From contig JANJVQ010000015.1 in the NCBI GenBank assembly GCA_024710005.1, positions 1 to 64,000 on the forward strand: 64,000 bases of DNA, given 5' to 3'. Origin of the DNA: Paludibacter sp. GTDB taxonomy: Bacteria; Bacteroidota; Bacteroidia; Bacteroidales; Paludibacteraceae. The translations under genes were made by a program, and so were the position numbers. Every line of letters begins with the position of its first letter. The first letter of the stretch is position 1. The notes under the pieces are model-generated. The model was not told where the DNA came from, made no database searches, and worked only from the letters and a program-made list of their open reading frames with translations. Of the stretch, positions 44,790 to 54,377 are shown one piece after another.

Positions 44790-45749
44790 GTGAAAATAAA
44801 TAAGGTATCAGATAAATTTAAAAGCCCAAATGACTCAGGTAAATATTCCGGTTGGATATACCTGGCCGGCATATTGATGTGTTTTTTCCCCTTTGTTTCT
44901 CCTGCCATATCCCTGACCGCCGGTTTGCTTTTATCTCTGATTGGTATCAGACATGACTACATTCACCGGCACACGGCTACAATCCTGCAACTTTCCATCG
45001 TTTTATTGGGTTTCGGGATGAATCTCGACGATGTCATTCATGCTTCCAAAAGTGGTTTTATTGAAACGCTGGTCTCTGTTACGACAGTCATGATCCTGGG
45101 TATTCTGTTAGGGAAACTCTTTAAAATAGAAAAAAATATTGCACTGTTGATTTCCACCGGGACAGCCATTTGCGGTGGCAGTGCCATTGCTGCGGTTGCG
45201 CCCATCCTCAAAAGTAAAAATTACCAGAACTCATTCGCACTGATTGTCGTATTCGTTCTCAATGCAGTCGCGCTGTTGTTGTTCCCATTCATCGGGCACA
45301 AACTGGGATTGAGTCAGGAAGTCTTTGGCAACTGGGCAGCCATCGCCATTCACGACACCAGTTCCGTAGTTGGTGCAGGCGCCATTTACGGAGAAAAAGC
45401 CCTGCAGATAGCCACCACCGTGAAACTGATCCGTGCCCTGTGGATCATCCCGCTTTCGTTGGTGATAGCGCTGTTAAACAAACGCGACGGCAAGCATGCC
45501 ATTCAATTCCCCTGGTTCATTCTGTTTTTTGTGTTGGCCATCCTCTTTGCCAATTTCTTCCCTTCGTTCGAACAAAGTTATCTTCATCTCAACTGGCTGG
45601 GGAAACGCAGCATGGTCATCGCTCTGTTCCTCATTGGCTCCAACATCACCATCCGGCAAATCCGGCAATCGGGTGCTAAAAGTTTTGCTTATGGCATCGT
45701 GCTGTGGATTGTAACTGCAATTGGGTCACTGGTGTTTATGAGTTGGTAG
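44790..45749 (+). CDS. YeiH-family putative sulfate exporter (UPF0324)
   Basis: 319 residues, about ten membrane helices. Typical segments: STGTAICGGSAIAAVAPILK near 120-140, FGNWAAIAIHDTSSVVGAGA near 180-199 and TVKLIRALWIIPLSLV. YeiH proteins are annotated as putative sulfate exporters; the substrate is not proven. The start is GTG 44790 (MKINKVSDKFK). A -7 box TATATTTG is at 44735-44742 without a clear -33. Confidence 0.88.
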   Translation: MKINKVSDKFKSPNDSGKYSGWIYLAGILMCFFPFVSPAISLTAGLLLSLIGIRHDYIHRHTATILQLSIVLLGFGMNLDDVIHASKSGFIETLVSVTTVMILGILLGKLFKIEKNIALLISTGTAICGGSAIAAVAPILKSKNYQNSFALIVVFVLNAVALLLFPFIGHKLGLSQEVFGNWAAIAIHDTSSVVGAGAIYGEKALQIATTVKLIRALWIIPLSLVIALLNKRDGKHAIQFPWFILFFVLAILFANFFPSFEQSYLHLNWLGKRSMVIALFLIGSNITIRQIRQSGAKSFAYGIVLWIVTAIGSLVFMSW

Positions 45750-45811
45750 CTTTCTAATTATTGCAATTTTAAATAATACTATTACTTTTGGGGTTATCAA
45801 TCATTTAAAAT

Positions 45812-46165
45812 ATGAAAATCATCCCCCACAGCACCAACATTGCCGAAGTAATATCTGAAACTCCTGTCATCAACAAAATTGAAGATGGAGTAGATTTATT
45901 AGGAAACCTCTATTATCAGGGATTTGATAAAATTATCCTGCATGAAGAAAACATCACGCCGGATTTTTTTGTTCTAAGCACCGGGATTGCCGGTGAAATA
46001 CTGCAAAAGTTTTCCACCTACCGTGTACGATTAGCGATAGTGGGTGATTTTTCAAAATACGGCAGCAAAAGCCTGCGGGATTTTATCTACGAAAGCAACA
46101 AAGGGAAACACATCTGCTTTGTGGCAAACATTGAGGATGCAATTGAAATGCTTTCAAAAAAATGA
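45812..46165 (+). CDS. DUF4180 family protein
   Basis: 117 residues. It reads like DUF4180: LLGNLYYQGFDKIILHEENI and a central VRLAIVGDFSKYGSKSLRDFIYESNKGKHICFV. It is soluble and alpha/beta with no catalytic motif. Its stop overlaps the next start (ATGATGA). It heads a run of three small cytosolic proteins. Confidence 0.85.
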   Translation: MKIIPHSTNIAEVISETPVINKIEDGVDLLGNLYYQGFDKIILHEENITPDFFVLSTGIAGEILQKFSTYRVRLAIVGDFSKYGSKSLRDFIYESNKGKHICFVANIEDAIEMLSKK

Positions 46166-46764
46166 TGAAAAATAAACCTGAAATCAAAAAACAATATCAG
46201 ATGGAAAGAACTGTGATTTTTTTCGAAACACAAGATCAATTCAGAATCTGGCTTGAGCAACACCACGAAAAACAGACAGAACTGATTGTTGGGTATTATA
46301 AAGTAGGAACCGGTAAACCTTCGATGACCTGGTCGGAATCGGTTGACCAGGCACTTTGCTTTGGCTGGATTGACGGGGTCCGGAGATCCATCGATGAGGA
46401 AAGTTATTGCATACGTTTTACCCCCAGAAGAAGCAAAAGCATCTGGAGCGCCGTCAACATCAGGAAAATGGAAGAACTCACAAAAGCTGGGCTGATGAAA
46501 CCTGCCGGACTAAAAATCTTTAATGAATGGAAAGATAAAAAATCAGCAAATTATTCCTATGAAAATAAGATACTAACACTTAATCCGGATTATGAGAAAC
46601 AATTCAAAGACGATAAGGCGGCATGGGAATTCTTCACAAAACAAGCCCCATCCTATAGAAAGGCAATAATAAACTGGATTATGAGTGCTAAGCAGGAAAA
46701 AACCAGGCAACAAAGATTGGATAAAGCAATTAATGCAAGCGGAATGAATCAAAAAATTTATTAA
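46162..46764 (+). CDS. YdeI/OmpD-associated-like protein
   Basis: 200 residues. Typical of the YdeI family: RIWLEQHHEKQTELIVGYYK, CFGWIDGVRRSIDEESYCIRFTPRRSKSIWSAVN and a helical C-terminus. Homologues have been linked to resistance to bacteriocins or antimicrobial peptides. ATG 46162 overlaps the previous stop; an internal ATG at 46201 is possible. Soluble. Confidence 0.85.
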   Translation: MMKNKPEIKKQYQMERTVIFFETQDQFRIWLEQHHEKQTELIVGYYKVGTGKPSMTWSESVDQALCFGWIDGVRRSIDEESYCIRFTPRRSKSIWSAVNIRKMEELTKAGLMKPAGLKIFNEWKDKKSANYSYENKILTLNPDYEKQFKDDKAAWEFFTKQAPSYRKAIINWIMSAKQEKTRQQRLDKAINASGMNQKIY

Positions 46765-46774
46765 ACACACTATC

Positions 46775-47137
46775 ATGAACAAGATCGATCAATACATCCA
46801 ACAATTCCCGGAAGAAACCCGTGATATTCTGAACAAAATCAGGGCATTAATCAAAAAGCATGCACCTGATGCTATAGAATCTATTGCCTATGGGATGCCG
46901 GCATATAAACTCAATAAAAAACCGCTGGTGTATTTTGCTGCTTATAATACCCACATCGGATTTTACGCGACACCTTTGGGACATGAAGCGTTCAAAGAGG
47001 AACTTTCAAAATATAAGCAGGGTAAGGGATCTGTACAGTTCCCGCTTGATCAGTCAATACCTTATGATTTGATTGTGTGTATGGTGAAGTTGAGGGTGCA
47101 GGAGACTGGATTTAAAATAAATCAGAAAACAAAATAA
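46775..47137 (+). CDS. DUF1801 family protein
   Basis: 120 residues. DUF1801 pattern: IDQYIQQFPEETRDILNKIR near the start, YGMPAYKLNKKPLVYFAAYN, HIGFYATP and QFPLDQSIPYDLI. Such proteins are small and soluble, related to frataxin-like folds (YdhG), and of unproven role. It is 10 bp after the YdeI-like gene and in the same operon. Confidence 0.88.
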   Translation: MNKIDQYIQQFPEETRDILNKIRALIKKHAPDAIESIAYGMPAYKLNKKPLVYFAAYNTHIGFYATPLGHEAFKEELSKYKQGKGSVQFPLDQSIPYDLIVCMVKLRVQETGFKINQKTK

Positions 47138-47185
47138 AAGATTCATCTGTTATAATTTATGTCATTTTATAACAATTGTTAGCAC

Positions 47186-47659
47186 ATGAATCTGATTGAA
47201 AAAGTTTCAGTAATTTTTATATCTGTATTAATCTCAATGATAAGCGGAAATACATCAATTGTCTCAGCACAAATTCCCCAAAACGGTGTATACGCAGAAC
47301 TATTAGGTACAGGGATACTGGCAACTGTAAATTATGAACGGTATTTTCCAATTACAAAAAACAGTCACCTGGGTGCCAACATCGGACTTGGATTTCCCGA
47401 AAAAAATTATCCTGACAATCCCTATATTCCACTTACATTGACTTACAGTCTTGGATCAGGTAAAAATTTTCTGGAAACCGGAATTGGCATGACATACAGA
47501 ACCGACCTTGCTGCAAAAGCACATTTGGTGTTAGGTTATAAACGAATGTCACAAAACGGCCTGCTATTAAAATTCAGAATCACACCTATTATGGGAACAA
47601 CCAATGATCGTTTCGTTTTCTTACCCTGGTTAGGTATTGCATTAGGTTATTCTTTTTAA
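47186..47659 (+). CDS. Exported hypothetical protein, beta-rich
   Basis: 157 residues. The signal peptide runs to about residue 29 (IISVLISMISGNTSIVSAQI region, cleavage after SAQ likely). The rest alternates hydrophobic and polar residues (YAELLGTGILATVNYERYFP, LTLTYSLGSGK, GIGMTYRTDL) and ends in FLPWLGIALGYSF with a C-terminal Phe, as small outer-membrane barrels do. It is convergent with the Qmo/Hdr cluster, with one base between the stops. Function unknown. Confidence 0.65.
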   Translation: MNLIEKVSVIFISVLISMISGNTSIVSAQIPQNGVYAELLGTGILATVNYERYFPITKNSHLGANIGLGFPEKNYPDNPYIPLTLTYSLGSGKNFLETGIGMTYRTDLAAKAHLVLGYKRMSQNGLLLKFRITPIMGTTNDRFVFLPWLGIALGYSF

Positions 47660-47660
47660 T

Positions 47661-48704
47661 TCACCCCTTCAATTTACCAAAATACATAGCAAACGACCGG
47701 TACAAAAAATGGGTCCACTTGCCAAAAGGAACAATAATCAAGGCCCATTGCACTAGGATGGTAAAATGAACAATATACAACCATTTATTGGCTTCTAACC
47801 ACGACATGTCCTGAAAGAATTTCACAAAAAAAGCCGTCAGCCCCATAAGTAGCAACCATACCACGAAAAGCCAGTCGGCAGGCTGCGATTTTTTAGTCAA
47901 CGTGGAGGTTTTGCGAACACGATGCGACACGAAATCTATGGTCACGATAAATACTACCGCACTGAGCACGTAACCTAAAATGTGCACGAACAGACTTTCA
48001 GTCGAAAACCAGTTGAGAAAAACGGTAGTGAACAGCAGCGACAAATAAGCAATCACGAGGATAAAATGCTCAAACCAGCGCAGGCGGTTGTCATCGCAAC
48101 CCAACGAGCGTTTCTGGGTGAACATGTGCACAAACAACTCACCGAGTGAAGTCACATATTTCATAAAGGGAACTTTCACGTTGGGTTTCAGGATGGTAAA
48201 ATACCACATCCGGATAAGGTTGGGTAACAAAATAACCACACCCACCGTCCCGATGGCAACTTTTTCGAAGACATGGCCGACTTCCATCAAATGTGCTAAG
48301 TTGAAATCCTGCCGGATGGCATACAACAGTACGCCCAACAAGGTCAATACAAATACTGCAATCGTGAACGGCAGCGACTTGTACAGCAAACCCGACAGTC
48401 CGGTCCAGTCGTACTGCGCCATTAGCCAGCGGCGGAGACTCATCATCAACTCACTTGGGTCGGCCTGTCGCGGACAATCCGTGGTACATTCGCCACAAGC
48501 ATAACACTGCCAGGGTTTCAACGATGATTTTATTTCATCTTCCAACCCTAGCATTGTATATCGCACCATCTCCCTCGGAAAAGAACTCTCTGCCGTGGAA
48601 AGCGAACAAATTGCCGTGCAGTTACCACAATTGTAACACGCACTGAAATCTTTTTCTCCGTATTTATATAGTTCCGACACGAAATCGGGATTCACTCTTG
48701 CCAT
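47661..48704 (-). CDS. QmoC/HdrC-like iron-sulfur membrane protein
   Basis: 347 residues. N-terminal ferredoxin-like HdrC domain with two [4Fe-4S] motifs, CYNCGNCTAIC (near 23-33) and CYACGECTTDCPR (near 67-79). Then about six membrane helices with His residues of the cytochrome b/HdrE type (FEHFILVIAYLSLL, VHILGYVLSAVVF). The layout is that of QmoC, which links a soluble Hdr-like unit to the menaquinone pool. It is the last gene of the operon, 3 bp after the HdrA/QmoB-like gene. Confidence 0.85.
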   Translation of the reverse strand: MARVNPDFVSELYKYGEKDFSACYNCGNCTAICSLSTAESSFPREMVRYTMLGLEDEIKSSLKPWQCYACGECTTDCPRQADPSELMMSLRRWLMAQYDWTGLSGLLYKSLPFTIAVFVLTLLGVLLYAIRQDFNLAHLMEVGHVFEKVAIGTVGVVILLPNLIRMWYFTILKPNVKVPFMKYVTSLGELFVHMFTQKRSLGCDDNRLRWFEHFILVIAYLSLLFTTVFLNWFSTESLFVHILGYVLSAVVFIVTIDFVSHRVRKTSTLTKKSQPADWLFVVWLLLMGLTAFFVKFFQDMSWLEANKWLYIVHFTILVQWALIIVPFGKWTHFLYRSFAMYFGKLKG

Positions 48705-48707
48705 ACA

Positions 48708-50723
48708 TCAATGATTTTTAACTTTGTAATAAAAATAGAGTTCCTTCTCATCCATCCCCGCAGGTTGCACGATGCCATATTTATTCATCGTCATCAAATG
48801 CCAGGTAACCAACTCTTTGCTGAGTTTCGAATTTTCAGCTATCTGCGGAATGGTGTTCTGTTCGTTGGTCATGCCCGCCAAAATCTCTTTCCAAATCTGC
48901 GGATACTCTTTCATCTGTGTTACAGCATCTTGTTCCGATTCTTCTGCTTCTTGCTGACGTTCAGGAATATCAAACTGGGTCGTGAAACCATCTATCATAG
49001 ACTCAATTTCCTTGTCGGTAAACTGCGCCACCTCGATGGCATTTTCCGGACATACCGGGGCACAAATACCACAGCCCGTACAAACTGCTTTATTAACTGC
49101 CGCGATACGTTTTCCACCCGCTTCGACCTCTTTCAGCGCTGTATAATCACATACATCAGCACATTTTCCACACCAGATACAGGCATCGGGATTGATGCGC
49201 GCGATAATCGGATCGACGGAAATCGTATCCTTCGACAGCAAGGTATTGACCTTGGCGGCCGCCGATAAAGCCGACTGCACCGACTCGCTGATGTTGCGCG
49301 GTCCCTGACAGCTTCCGCCGATGTAAACCCCTTTGATAACTGTCTCCACCGGTTTCAATTTCGGATGTATCTCGTTGAAAAACTTATCGTTACCAACCGG
49401 AATTTTCAGATGTTCTGATATCCGGGCTGAATCTGCACAGGCTACCATACCCGTTACCAGTACCACCATATCCACCGGAATTTCAATTTCTTTTTTTGCG
49501 GTCAGATAATCTTTTACCTTCACCAGCATTTTTTTCCCTTCTGCCGATATCACCGGCAACTCTTTTTCTTCGTATTTCAGGTAAACATCACCCTGACGGC
49601 ACGATGCTTCGTACATCACCTCGTGTTTACCATAAGTCCGGATATCCCTGAACAAATGATATGCACGGATGTTGCCAAATTTCTCTTTCAGCTGAAGGGA
49701 AGTATGCACCGCCGCGTTGCAGCAGGTACGTGAACAATATTTATTTTCACCCTTGGTCTGACGACTTCCCACGCAATAGATAAACGCGACACTTCCGACC
49801 GCTTTATCCTGAAACATCAGTTCACCCTTGCTCTTATCCATCAACTGGTTGAATTCGGGAAGTGTGATGACCTGCGGAAACTGCCCGTAGCCATACTCCC
49901 CTGCTTTCGGTTGATAATGATCAAAACCCGTTGCCACCAAAACCGAACCCACGATGAAAGTCATGCGCTCATCTTCTTTTATCTGACTGATATTCGAAGT
50001 ATTCAAATGGCGGGGCTTAACTTTAATTTCCACCTGAAAATTACCCAAACTTCCCGAAACCTTTTCTAAAACTGCGCCTGTGAAAAGGGTGATGTTATTC
50101 CGGGATTTAATCTGTTGATACAGCTTATCAACGATTTCTTTTCCATCCTGTCCGGTCATAAAAACTTTTCCGGTTTGACCGACATGACCACCCACGCTGA
50201 ATTCCTTTTCAATCAGGAACACCTCGTGACCATTGTTGGCAAGTTCGATAGCTGCTTTCATCCCCGACACACCGGCGCCGATAACCAATACTGATTTTTT
50301 GATTTCAACTTCGATGTTATCCAACGATTCGGAATGAATTACCCTGTTGATACCCGCACGGATAAGACCGGCAGCTTTCACAGTAGCTTCCCTCGGTTTA
50401 TCGGAATGAGGCCAGGAACATTGTTCCCGCACGTTCACCTGCACATAGTTCATGGGATTCAGTCCGGCTCGCACAGCCACATTGCGAAAGGTATGCAAAT
50501 GCAGTTTCGGGGAGCAGGAAGCCACCACGATGCCATCCAGCTGATTTGCCTGAATATCGGCTATCATGTCCTTCTGATTAGAGTCAGCACAGGCAAACAT
50601 CACATCTTTCGAAACCACGATGTTTTCTTCCTTGTGAAACATCTTCCCGAGTTCCGCAACATCCACGTAGTCGGAAATATTACCGCCGCAATGACAAATA
50701 TATACACCTATTCTCTTCTTCAT
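48708..50723 (-). CDS. HdrA/QmoB-like flavin iron-sulfur protein
   Basis: 671 residues. N-terminal IGVYICHCGGNISDYVDV with Cys near 9-11, FAD site SVLVIGAGVSGMKAAIELANNG near 145, a Cys region YCVGSRQ...CSRTCCNAAVHTS, and two C-terminal [4Fe-4S] motifs, CIWCGKCADVC and CTGCGICAPVCP (near 525-565). A final winged-helix-like segment (TIPQIAENSKLSKELVTWHL) is unusual for HdrA. It is a soluble electron-transfer flavoprotein. It starts 1 bp after the upstream gene stop. Confidence 0.87.
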   Translation of the reverse strand: MKKRIGVYICHCGGNISDYVDVAELGKMFHKEENIVVSKDVMFACADSNQKDMIADIQANQLDGIVVASCSPKLHLHTFRNVAVRAGLNPMNYVQVNVREQCSWPHSDKPREATVKAAGLIRAGINRVIHSESLDNIEVEIKKSVLVIGAGVSGMKAAIELANNGHEVFLIEKEFSVGGHVGQTGKVFMTGQDGKEIVDKLYQQIKSRNNITLFTGAVLEKVSGSLGNFQVEIKVKPRHLNTSNISQIKEDERMTFIVGSVLVATGFDHYQPKAGEYGYGQFPQVITLPEFNQLMDKSKGELMFQDKAVGSVAFIYCVGSRQTKGENKYCSRTCCNAAVHTSLQLKEKFGNIRAYHLFRDIRTYGKHEVMYEASCRQGDVYLKYEEKELPVISAEGKKMLVKVKDYLTAKKEIEIPVDMVVLVTGMVACADSARISEHLKIPVGNDKFFNEIHPKLKPVETVIKGVYIGGSCQGPRNISESVQSALSAAAKVNTLLSKDTISVDPIIARINPDACIWCGKCADVCDYTALKEVEAGGKRIAAVNKAVCTGCGICAPVCPENAIEVAQFTDKEIESMIDGFTTQFDIPERQQEAEESEQDAVTQMKEYPQIWKEILAGMTNEQNTIPQIAENSKLSKELVTWHLMTMNKYGIVQPAGMDEKELYFYYKVKNH

Positions 50724-50724
50724 A

Positions 50725-53532
50725 TCAACGGATTACGTTAAAGGTTTTAACTGAACTGCGGGGAGTTGCAGAAACTGTTTCAACAGACACATCACCATGC
50801 AGGTAAGATGCCACTTCAGCAGCAGCACAACCGGCAGATAGGATTGAATCCGGAATATCCTTTGGTCCTGATGCAGCGCCTGCAACAAAAACTCCCGGGA
50901 TATTGGTCTGTGCCGGATTAGTCAGTTCATCCGGCTGCATCACGAAACTAAACCGGTCGAGTTCCAATCGTTGAGCCGTGAACATATCCGGTATTTTTTT
51001 ATTGGGAACAACCCCGGTCGAAAGTACCACCAAATCATGTTTCAATTCCTTCACGATGCCTTTGGTGATGTCTTCGTAACGTAAAATCAAATCGCCCGAT
51101 CCGTTTTCATTTTCACGGATGGAAGCTACTTTACCTTTAACAAAATTCACTCCCATAGATTTGGATTCACGGAAAAACTCTTCGTAACCTTTGCCAAACG
51201 CTCGGATATCAATATAATAAATCGTGATATCAGCCATGGGTAGTGCACCCATCAGCAACTGAGCCTGTTTGATGGAATACATGCAGCAAATCTGGGAACA
51301 AATGGGATTGTTGGCGCAATCGCTTCCGCAGCCTCCATTTTCGATGGATGAATCACGGGAACCGGTACAAAGTACGTAAGCGATATTGTCGGGTACTTTG
51401 CCATCGCCCGGTCGCAGCAGACTGTTAAAGGGACGTGTCGGAGCAATGAGACGATCCATTTGCATGGAATCAATCACGTTCGGATATTGATTATAGCCAT
51501 ATTGTGGTTTGCCGCTGGGCGGAAACAGACTATAACCCGTTGCCAGCACAACAGCACGTGCTTTCAGTTTTTCTCTGATGATTTTCTGAGAAAAATCTAT
51601 GGCATTCGAAGGACAAGCCGCCACACATTGATGACATTCCCGGCAGTTGCTGCAATCTAAACAGCGATTGGTCGCTTCTTTGAGTTGTGCTTCCGTATAT
51701 ACTTTTTCCACTTCCTCCCACTGTTTGCCACGGGCACGGGCATCCAGCAACACTGGTTCAACAGGGAGTTTTAGTCCTCCCTTGTATTTTTTGATGATGG
51801 GTTCTTTGTTGACAGCCGGGAGTTTATCACCATCCTCAAAATCATGCATATCCAACCCACGTAGCAACTTATCCATGTAGAATGCAGCTTTGCGACCCTG
51901 ACCGGCTGCTTCGATGAGTGTTGTAGCACCGGTTGTTGAGTCACCACCTGCAAAAATATAATCCACATTGGTCTGTAAAGTTTTCGCATCAGCTTTGATG
52001 GTACCATTTTTATTCATTTCCACCTGTCCCGCAAAAGGCGCTGTAGTGGGTTTCAACCCGATGGCTTCGATTACGTAATCAACCGGTTCGGCATACTCAG
52101 AACCATTAACGGCTTCGGTGGTTCGGCGTCCATCACTTCCTTTCTCGCCCAACTTCATCTTAGTAAGCTGAACTGCAGATATCCGACCATTCGTTCCGAT
52201 ATACTTCACCGGATTGCGCAACACCCGTATTTCAACACCTTCTTCTTCCGCCTCCCGTATTTCTGGTTCAAAACAAGGCATTTCTTCCCTGCTTCTTCTG
52301 TAAATAACCGAAACCGAAGCTGCACCACAACGCAAGGCTGTGCGCGCCGCATCAATAGCGGTATTTCCACCACCGATTACCATGACTTTCTTTCCGGTTA
52401 GGTCTTCTTTTTTGCCGATATTCGCTTCGCGAAGAAAATCCATGCAACCTACCACACCATCGAGGTCGCAACCTTCGATATTGGATTTTGTGCTTACATG
52501 GGTACCGACTCCGACGAAAACCAAGTCGAAACCAGCTGCTTTCAGACCATGCAAATCATCAATTTTACGATTACACTGAATTTCTACCCCTACCGCAGTT
52601 ACATTTTGCACATCACGAGCTACGACATCTTTCGGCGCACGATACTCAGGAAGAGCCAGTCGCAACATACCTCCTGCCCCGGGCGCTGCTTCAAAAATGG
52701 TAACCTGATGTCCTTTCAGTGCTAAATGATAGGCGCAGGTTAATCCGGCCGGACCGGAACCTACAACAGCGACTTTCTTTCCTGTTTTTTCTTTGATCTC
52801 AACTGCTGGCGCTTCAGGATATTTTTCATAATACCAATCCACGAAATATCTTTTGATGCGACGGATATCCACGCCACCTTCAAGCGAAGCACGACTACAT
52901 GCATTTTCACAGGGAGCATAACAGGCACGTCCCAGACTGCCCGGGAAAGGAATATCTTCGAGGTGCAGTTTCATGGCTTCTTCATACTGACCATTTCGTG
53001 CCAGTGTGATGTAACCATAAGGTTTCACACCACCCGGACATTCGTTGATACAGGGAGCTGAATGTCCCTGACGGTCGATGGTGGCAATCCGGGGATTGGC
53101 TAAGTTGAATGGGATATAGGCAACTTTTCGGCCGGCAAGATGCGTATTATATTCATCGCTGCGGACTTCCGGACAAACTATCTCACACTCGCCGCAGCCC
53201 GTACAATCCTTCTGAATTACATACCTCGGTTGTTGGGTAATTTCAATATCGAAATCTTCCTGCGTTTTTACAACACTGTTCACCTCGCTGTTGAGCATCA
53301 GGGTTATATTCGGGTGACGGGCAGTCTCCGACATCTTGGGTGTCGTGATACAGGCTGCACAGTCGAGCGTAGGAAACACCTTGCTCAACTGAATCATCTT
53401 GCCGCCGATGGAAAGACCTTTTTCCACCAACAACACTTTTTTGCCCATGTCAGCGAGGTTCAATGCCGTTTCCTGCCCGGCAATGCCACCCCCGATGACC
53501 ATCGCATCATACGTTATTTCTTGATTCTTCAT
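50725..53532 (-). CDS. HdrA/QmoA-like flavoprotein with an inserted GltD-like NADPH module
   Basis: 935 residues. Residues 1-150 are HdrA: IGGGIAGQETALNLADMGKK, FPTLDCAACITTPKM and the ferredoxin motif CTGCGECEIVC. Residues about 165-600 are GltD-like: CINECPGGVKPYGYITL, CYAPCENAC, FAD site VAVVGSGPAGLTCAYHLA, NADP site VMVIGGGNTAIDAART and FAGGDSTTGATTLIEA. HdrA sequence then resumes with CLDCSNCRECHQCVAACP, FPPSGKPQYGYNQYPNV and QICCMYSIKQAQLLM. It likely couples NAD(P)H to ferredoxin, menaquinone or sulfur electron flow. Confidence 0.87.
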   Translation of the reverse strand: MKNQEITYDAMVIGGGIAGQETALNLADMGKKVLLVEKGLSIGGKMIQLSKVFPTLDCAACITTPKMSETARHPNITLMLNSEVNSVVKTQEDFDIEITQQPRYVIQKDCTGCGECEIVCPEVRSDEYNTHLAGRKVAYIPFNLANPRIATIDRQGHSAPCINECPGGVKPYGYITLARNGQYEEAMKLHLEDIPFPGSLGRACYAPCENACSRASLEGGVDIRRIKRYFVDWYYEKYPEAPAVEIKEKTGKKVAVVGSGPAGLTCAYHLALKGHQVTIFEAAPGAGGMLRLALPEYRAPKDVVARDVQNVTAVGVEIQCNRKIDDLHGLKAAGFDLVFVGVGTHVSTKSNIEGCDLDGVVGCMDFLREANIGKKEDLTGKKVMVIGGGNTAIDAARTALRCGAASVSVIYRRSREEMPCFEPEIREAEEEGVEIRVLRNPVKYIGTNGRISAVQLTKMKLGEKGSDGRRTTEAVNGSEYAEPVDYVIEAIGLKPTTAPFAGQVEMNKNGTIKADAKTLQTNVDYIFAGGDSTTGATTLIEAAGQGRKAAFYMDKLLRGLDMHDFEDGDKLPAVNKEPIIKKYKGGLKLPVEPVLLDARARGKQWEEVEKVYTEAQLKEATNRCLDCSNCRECHQCVAACPSNAIDFSQKIIREKLKARAVVLATGYSLFPPSGKPQYGYNQYPNVIDSMQMDRLIAPTRPFNSLLRPGDGKVPDNIAYVLCTGSRDSSIENGGCGSDCANNPICSQICCMYSIKQAQLLMGALPMADITIYYIDIRAFGKGYEEFFRESKSMGVNFVKGKVASIRENENGSGDLILRYEDITKGIVKELKHDLVVLSTGVVPNKKIPDMFTAQRLELDRFSFVMQPDELTNPAQTNIPGVFVAGAASGPKDIPDSILSAGCAAAEVASYLHGDVSVETVSATPRSSVKTFNVIR

Positions 53533-53577
53533 ATTGTCAACTGTACAAAATTCCCGGATTTAACCGGGGAAGGGTAA

Positions 53578-53976
53578 TTATTCTTCAATGGCAGCGAGGA
53601 TTTTGCCGAAATTCTCCATGTGATTCATAAAGGGTTCGGCACAAACGGAGCATAAAGCAGCCATGCGCACCCGTTTCGGACTGATATTTTTGGCTTTCAT
53701 CAGTTCCTGTGAGCTTTCAACAATGGTATTGGTATGCTCGGCACATCGACTGCTGTAAGAACATTCATGTCCATCGGCCGCGATGAAAACTCCATCAAAA
53801 CCACTTTCAAGTGCATGTAAAATCCAGCGGGGCTTGATGCCTGATGAGCAAGGAAGACTAATCACATACACCGATGGTGCATAGTGCATCTTTTTCAATC
53901 CCGCCTGATCTATGCCCGGGTCGGAGATTTTTTCCGTGGAAAAGACGAGAATTTTGGGAGCTTGTTTGTTGTCCAT
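53578..53976 (-). CDS. MvhD-type (FlpD) iron-sulfur electron-transfer subunit
   Basis: 132 residues. Matches the MvhD family: ILVFSTEKISDPGIDQAGL near the start (a Cys is replaced here), VYVISLPCSSGIKPRWILHALESG, DGVFIAADGHECSY, SSRCAEHTN and RVRMAALCSVCAEPF. In methanogens MvhD passes electrons to HdrA through a [2Fe-2S] cluster; in QmoB it is a fused domain. Here it is a free subunit and is the first of the MvhD, HdrA, HdrA, QmoC run. Confidence 0.85.
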   Translation of the reverse strand: MDNKQAPKILVFSTEKISDPGIDQAGLKKMHYAPSVYVISLPCSSGIKPRWILHALESGFDGVFIAADGHECSYSSRCAEHTNTIVESSQELMKAKNISPKRVRMAALCSVCAEPFMNHMENFGKILAAIEE

Positions 53977-53993
53977 GATTCTAATTCTTTTAA

Positions 53994-54085
53994 ACCATAT
54001 AAGTCATATAAGTTTTTTGTAATGAATAAAACTCTTTTAATTAAATTGATTACAGCTTATATGAAACTTATATGACTCATATGGT
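53994..54085. repeat. Second ACCATATAAGTCATATAAGT inverted repeat
   Basis: The left arm 53994-54014 and right arm 54065-54085 are reverse complements with one mismatch. Same family as 41925-42035. It lies between MvhD and the TusA gene. Confidence 0.85.
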
Positions 54086-54094
54086 AAATAAAAT

Positions 54095-54343
54095 TTACTC
54101 TTTCCGTAAAAACAAACGGCTGAAGCTATCTTCATCAACAAAACCAAGGTATTCATGACCTACCTTTTCGCACCAGCGGGGAATATCGCTTTTTGTTCCT
54201 TCGTCGGCCGAAAGAATTTCCATGATTTCACCTGATTCGATATCGCCAATGGCTTTTTTTGCGGCCAACAACGGACCCGGACAAGCGGTTCCACGGGCAT
54301 CTACTACTAAATCTGATTGGAGGTTTTTTAAATCTTCTGACAT
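54095..54343 (-). CDS. TusA-family sulfur carrier
   Basis: 82 residues. TusA signature DARGTACPGPLLAAKKAI near 16-33, with the sulfur-binding Cys-Pro-x-Pro (CPGP) in place and SADEGTKSDIPRWCEKVGHE after it. Carries persulfide sulfur between enzymes in the cytoplasm. It is placed between DsrE2-like and MvhD genes, so it probably feeds or receives sulfur with them rather than serving tRNA thiolation alone. Confidence 0.9.
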   Translation of the reverse strand: MSEDLKNLQSDLVVDARGTACPGPLLAAKKAIGDIESGEIMEILSADEGTKSDIPRWCEKVGHEYLGFVDEDSFSRLFLRKE

Positions 54344-54377
54344 AATGGTAATTTTTTAATGTAAATTATTTTTCTTC

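Noticed and set aside
48711-49268. 185-codon plus-strand frame opposite the HdrA/QmoB-like gene
   Set aside because: Antisense to clear iron-sulfur motifs. His/Arg/Phe-rich translation without known domain.
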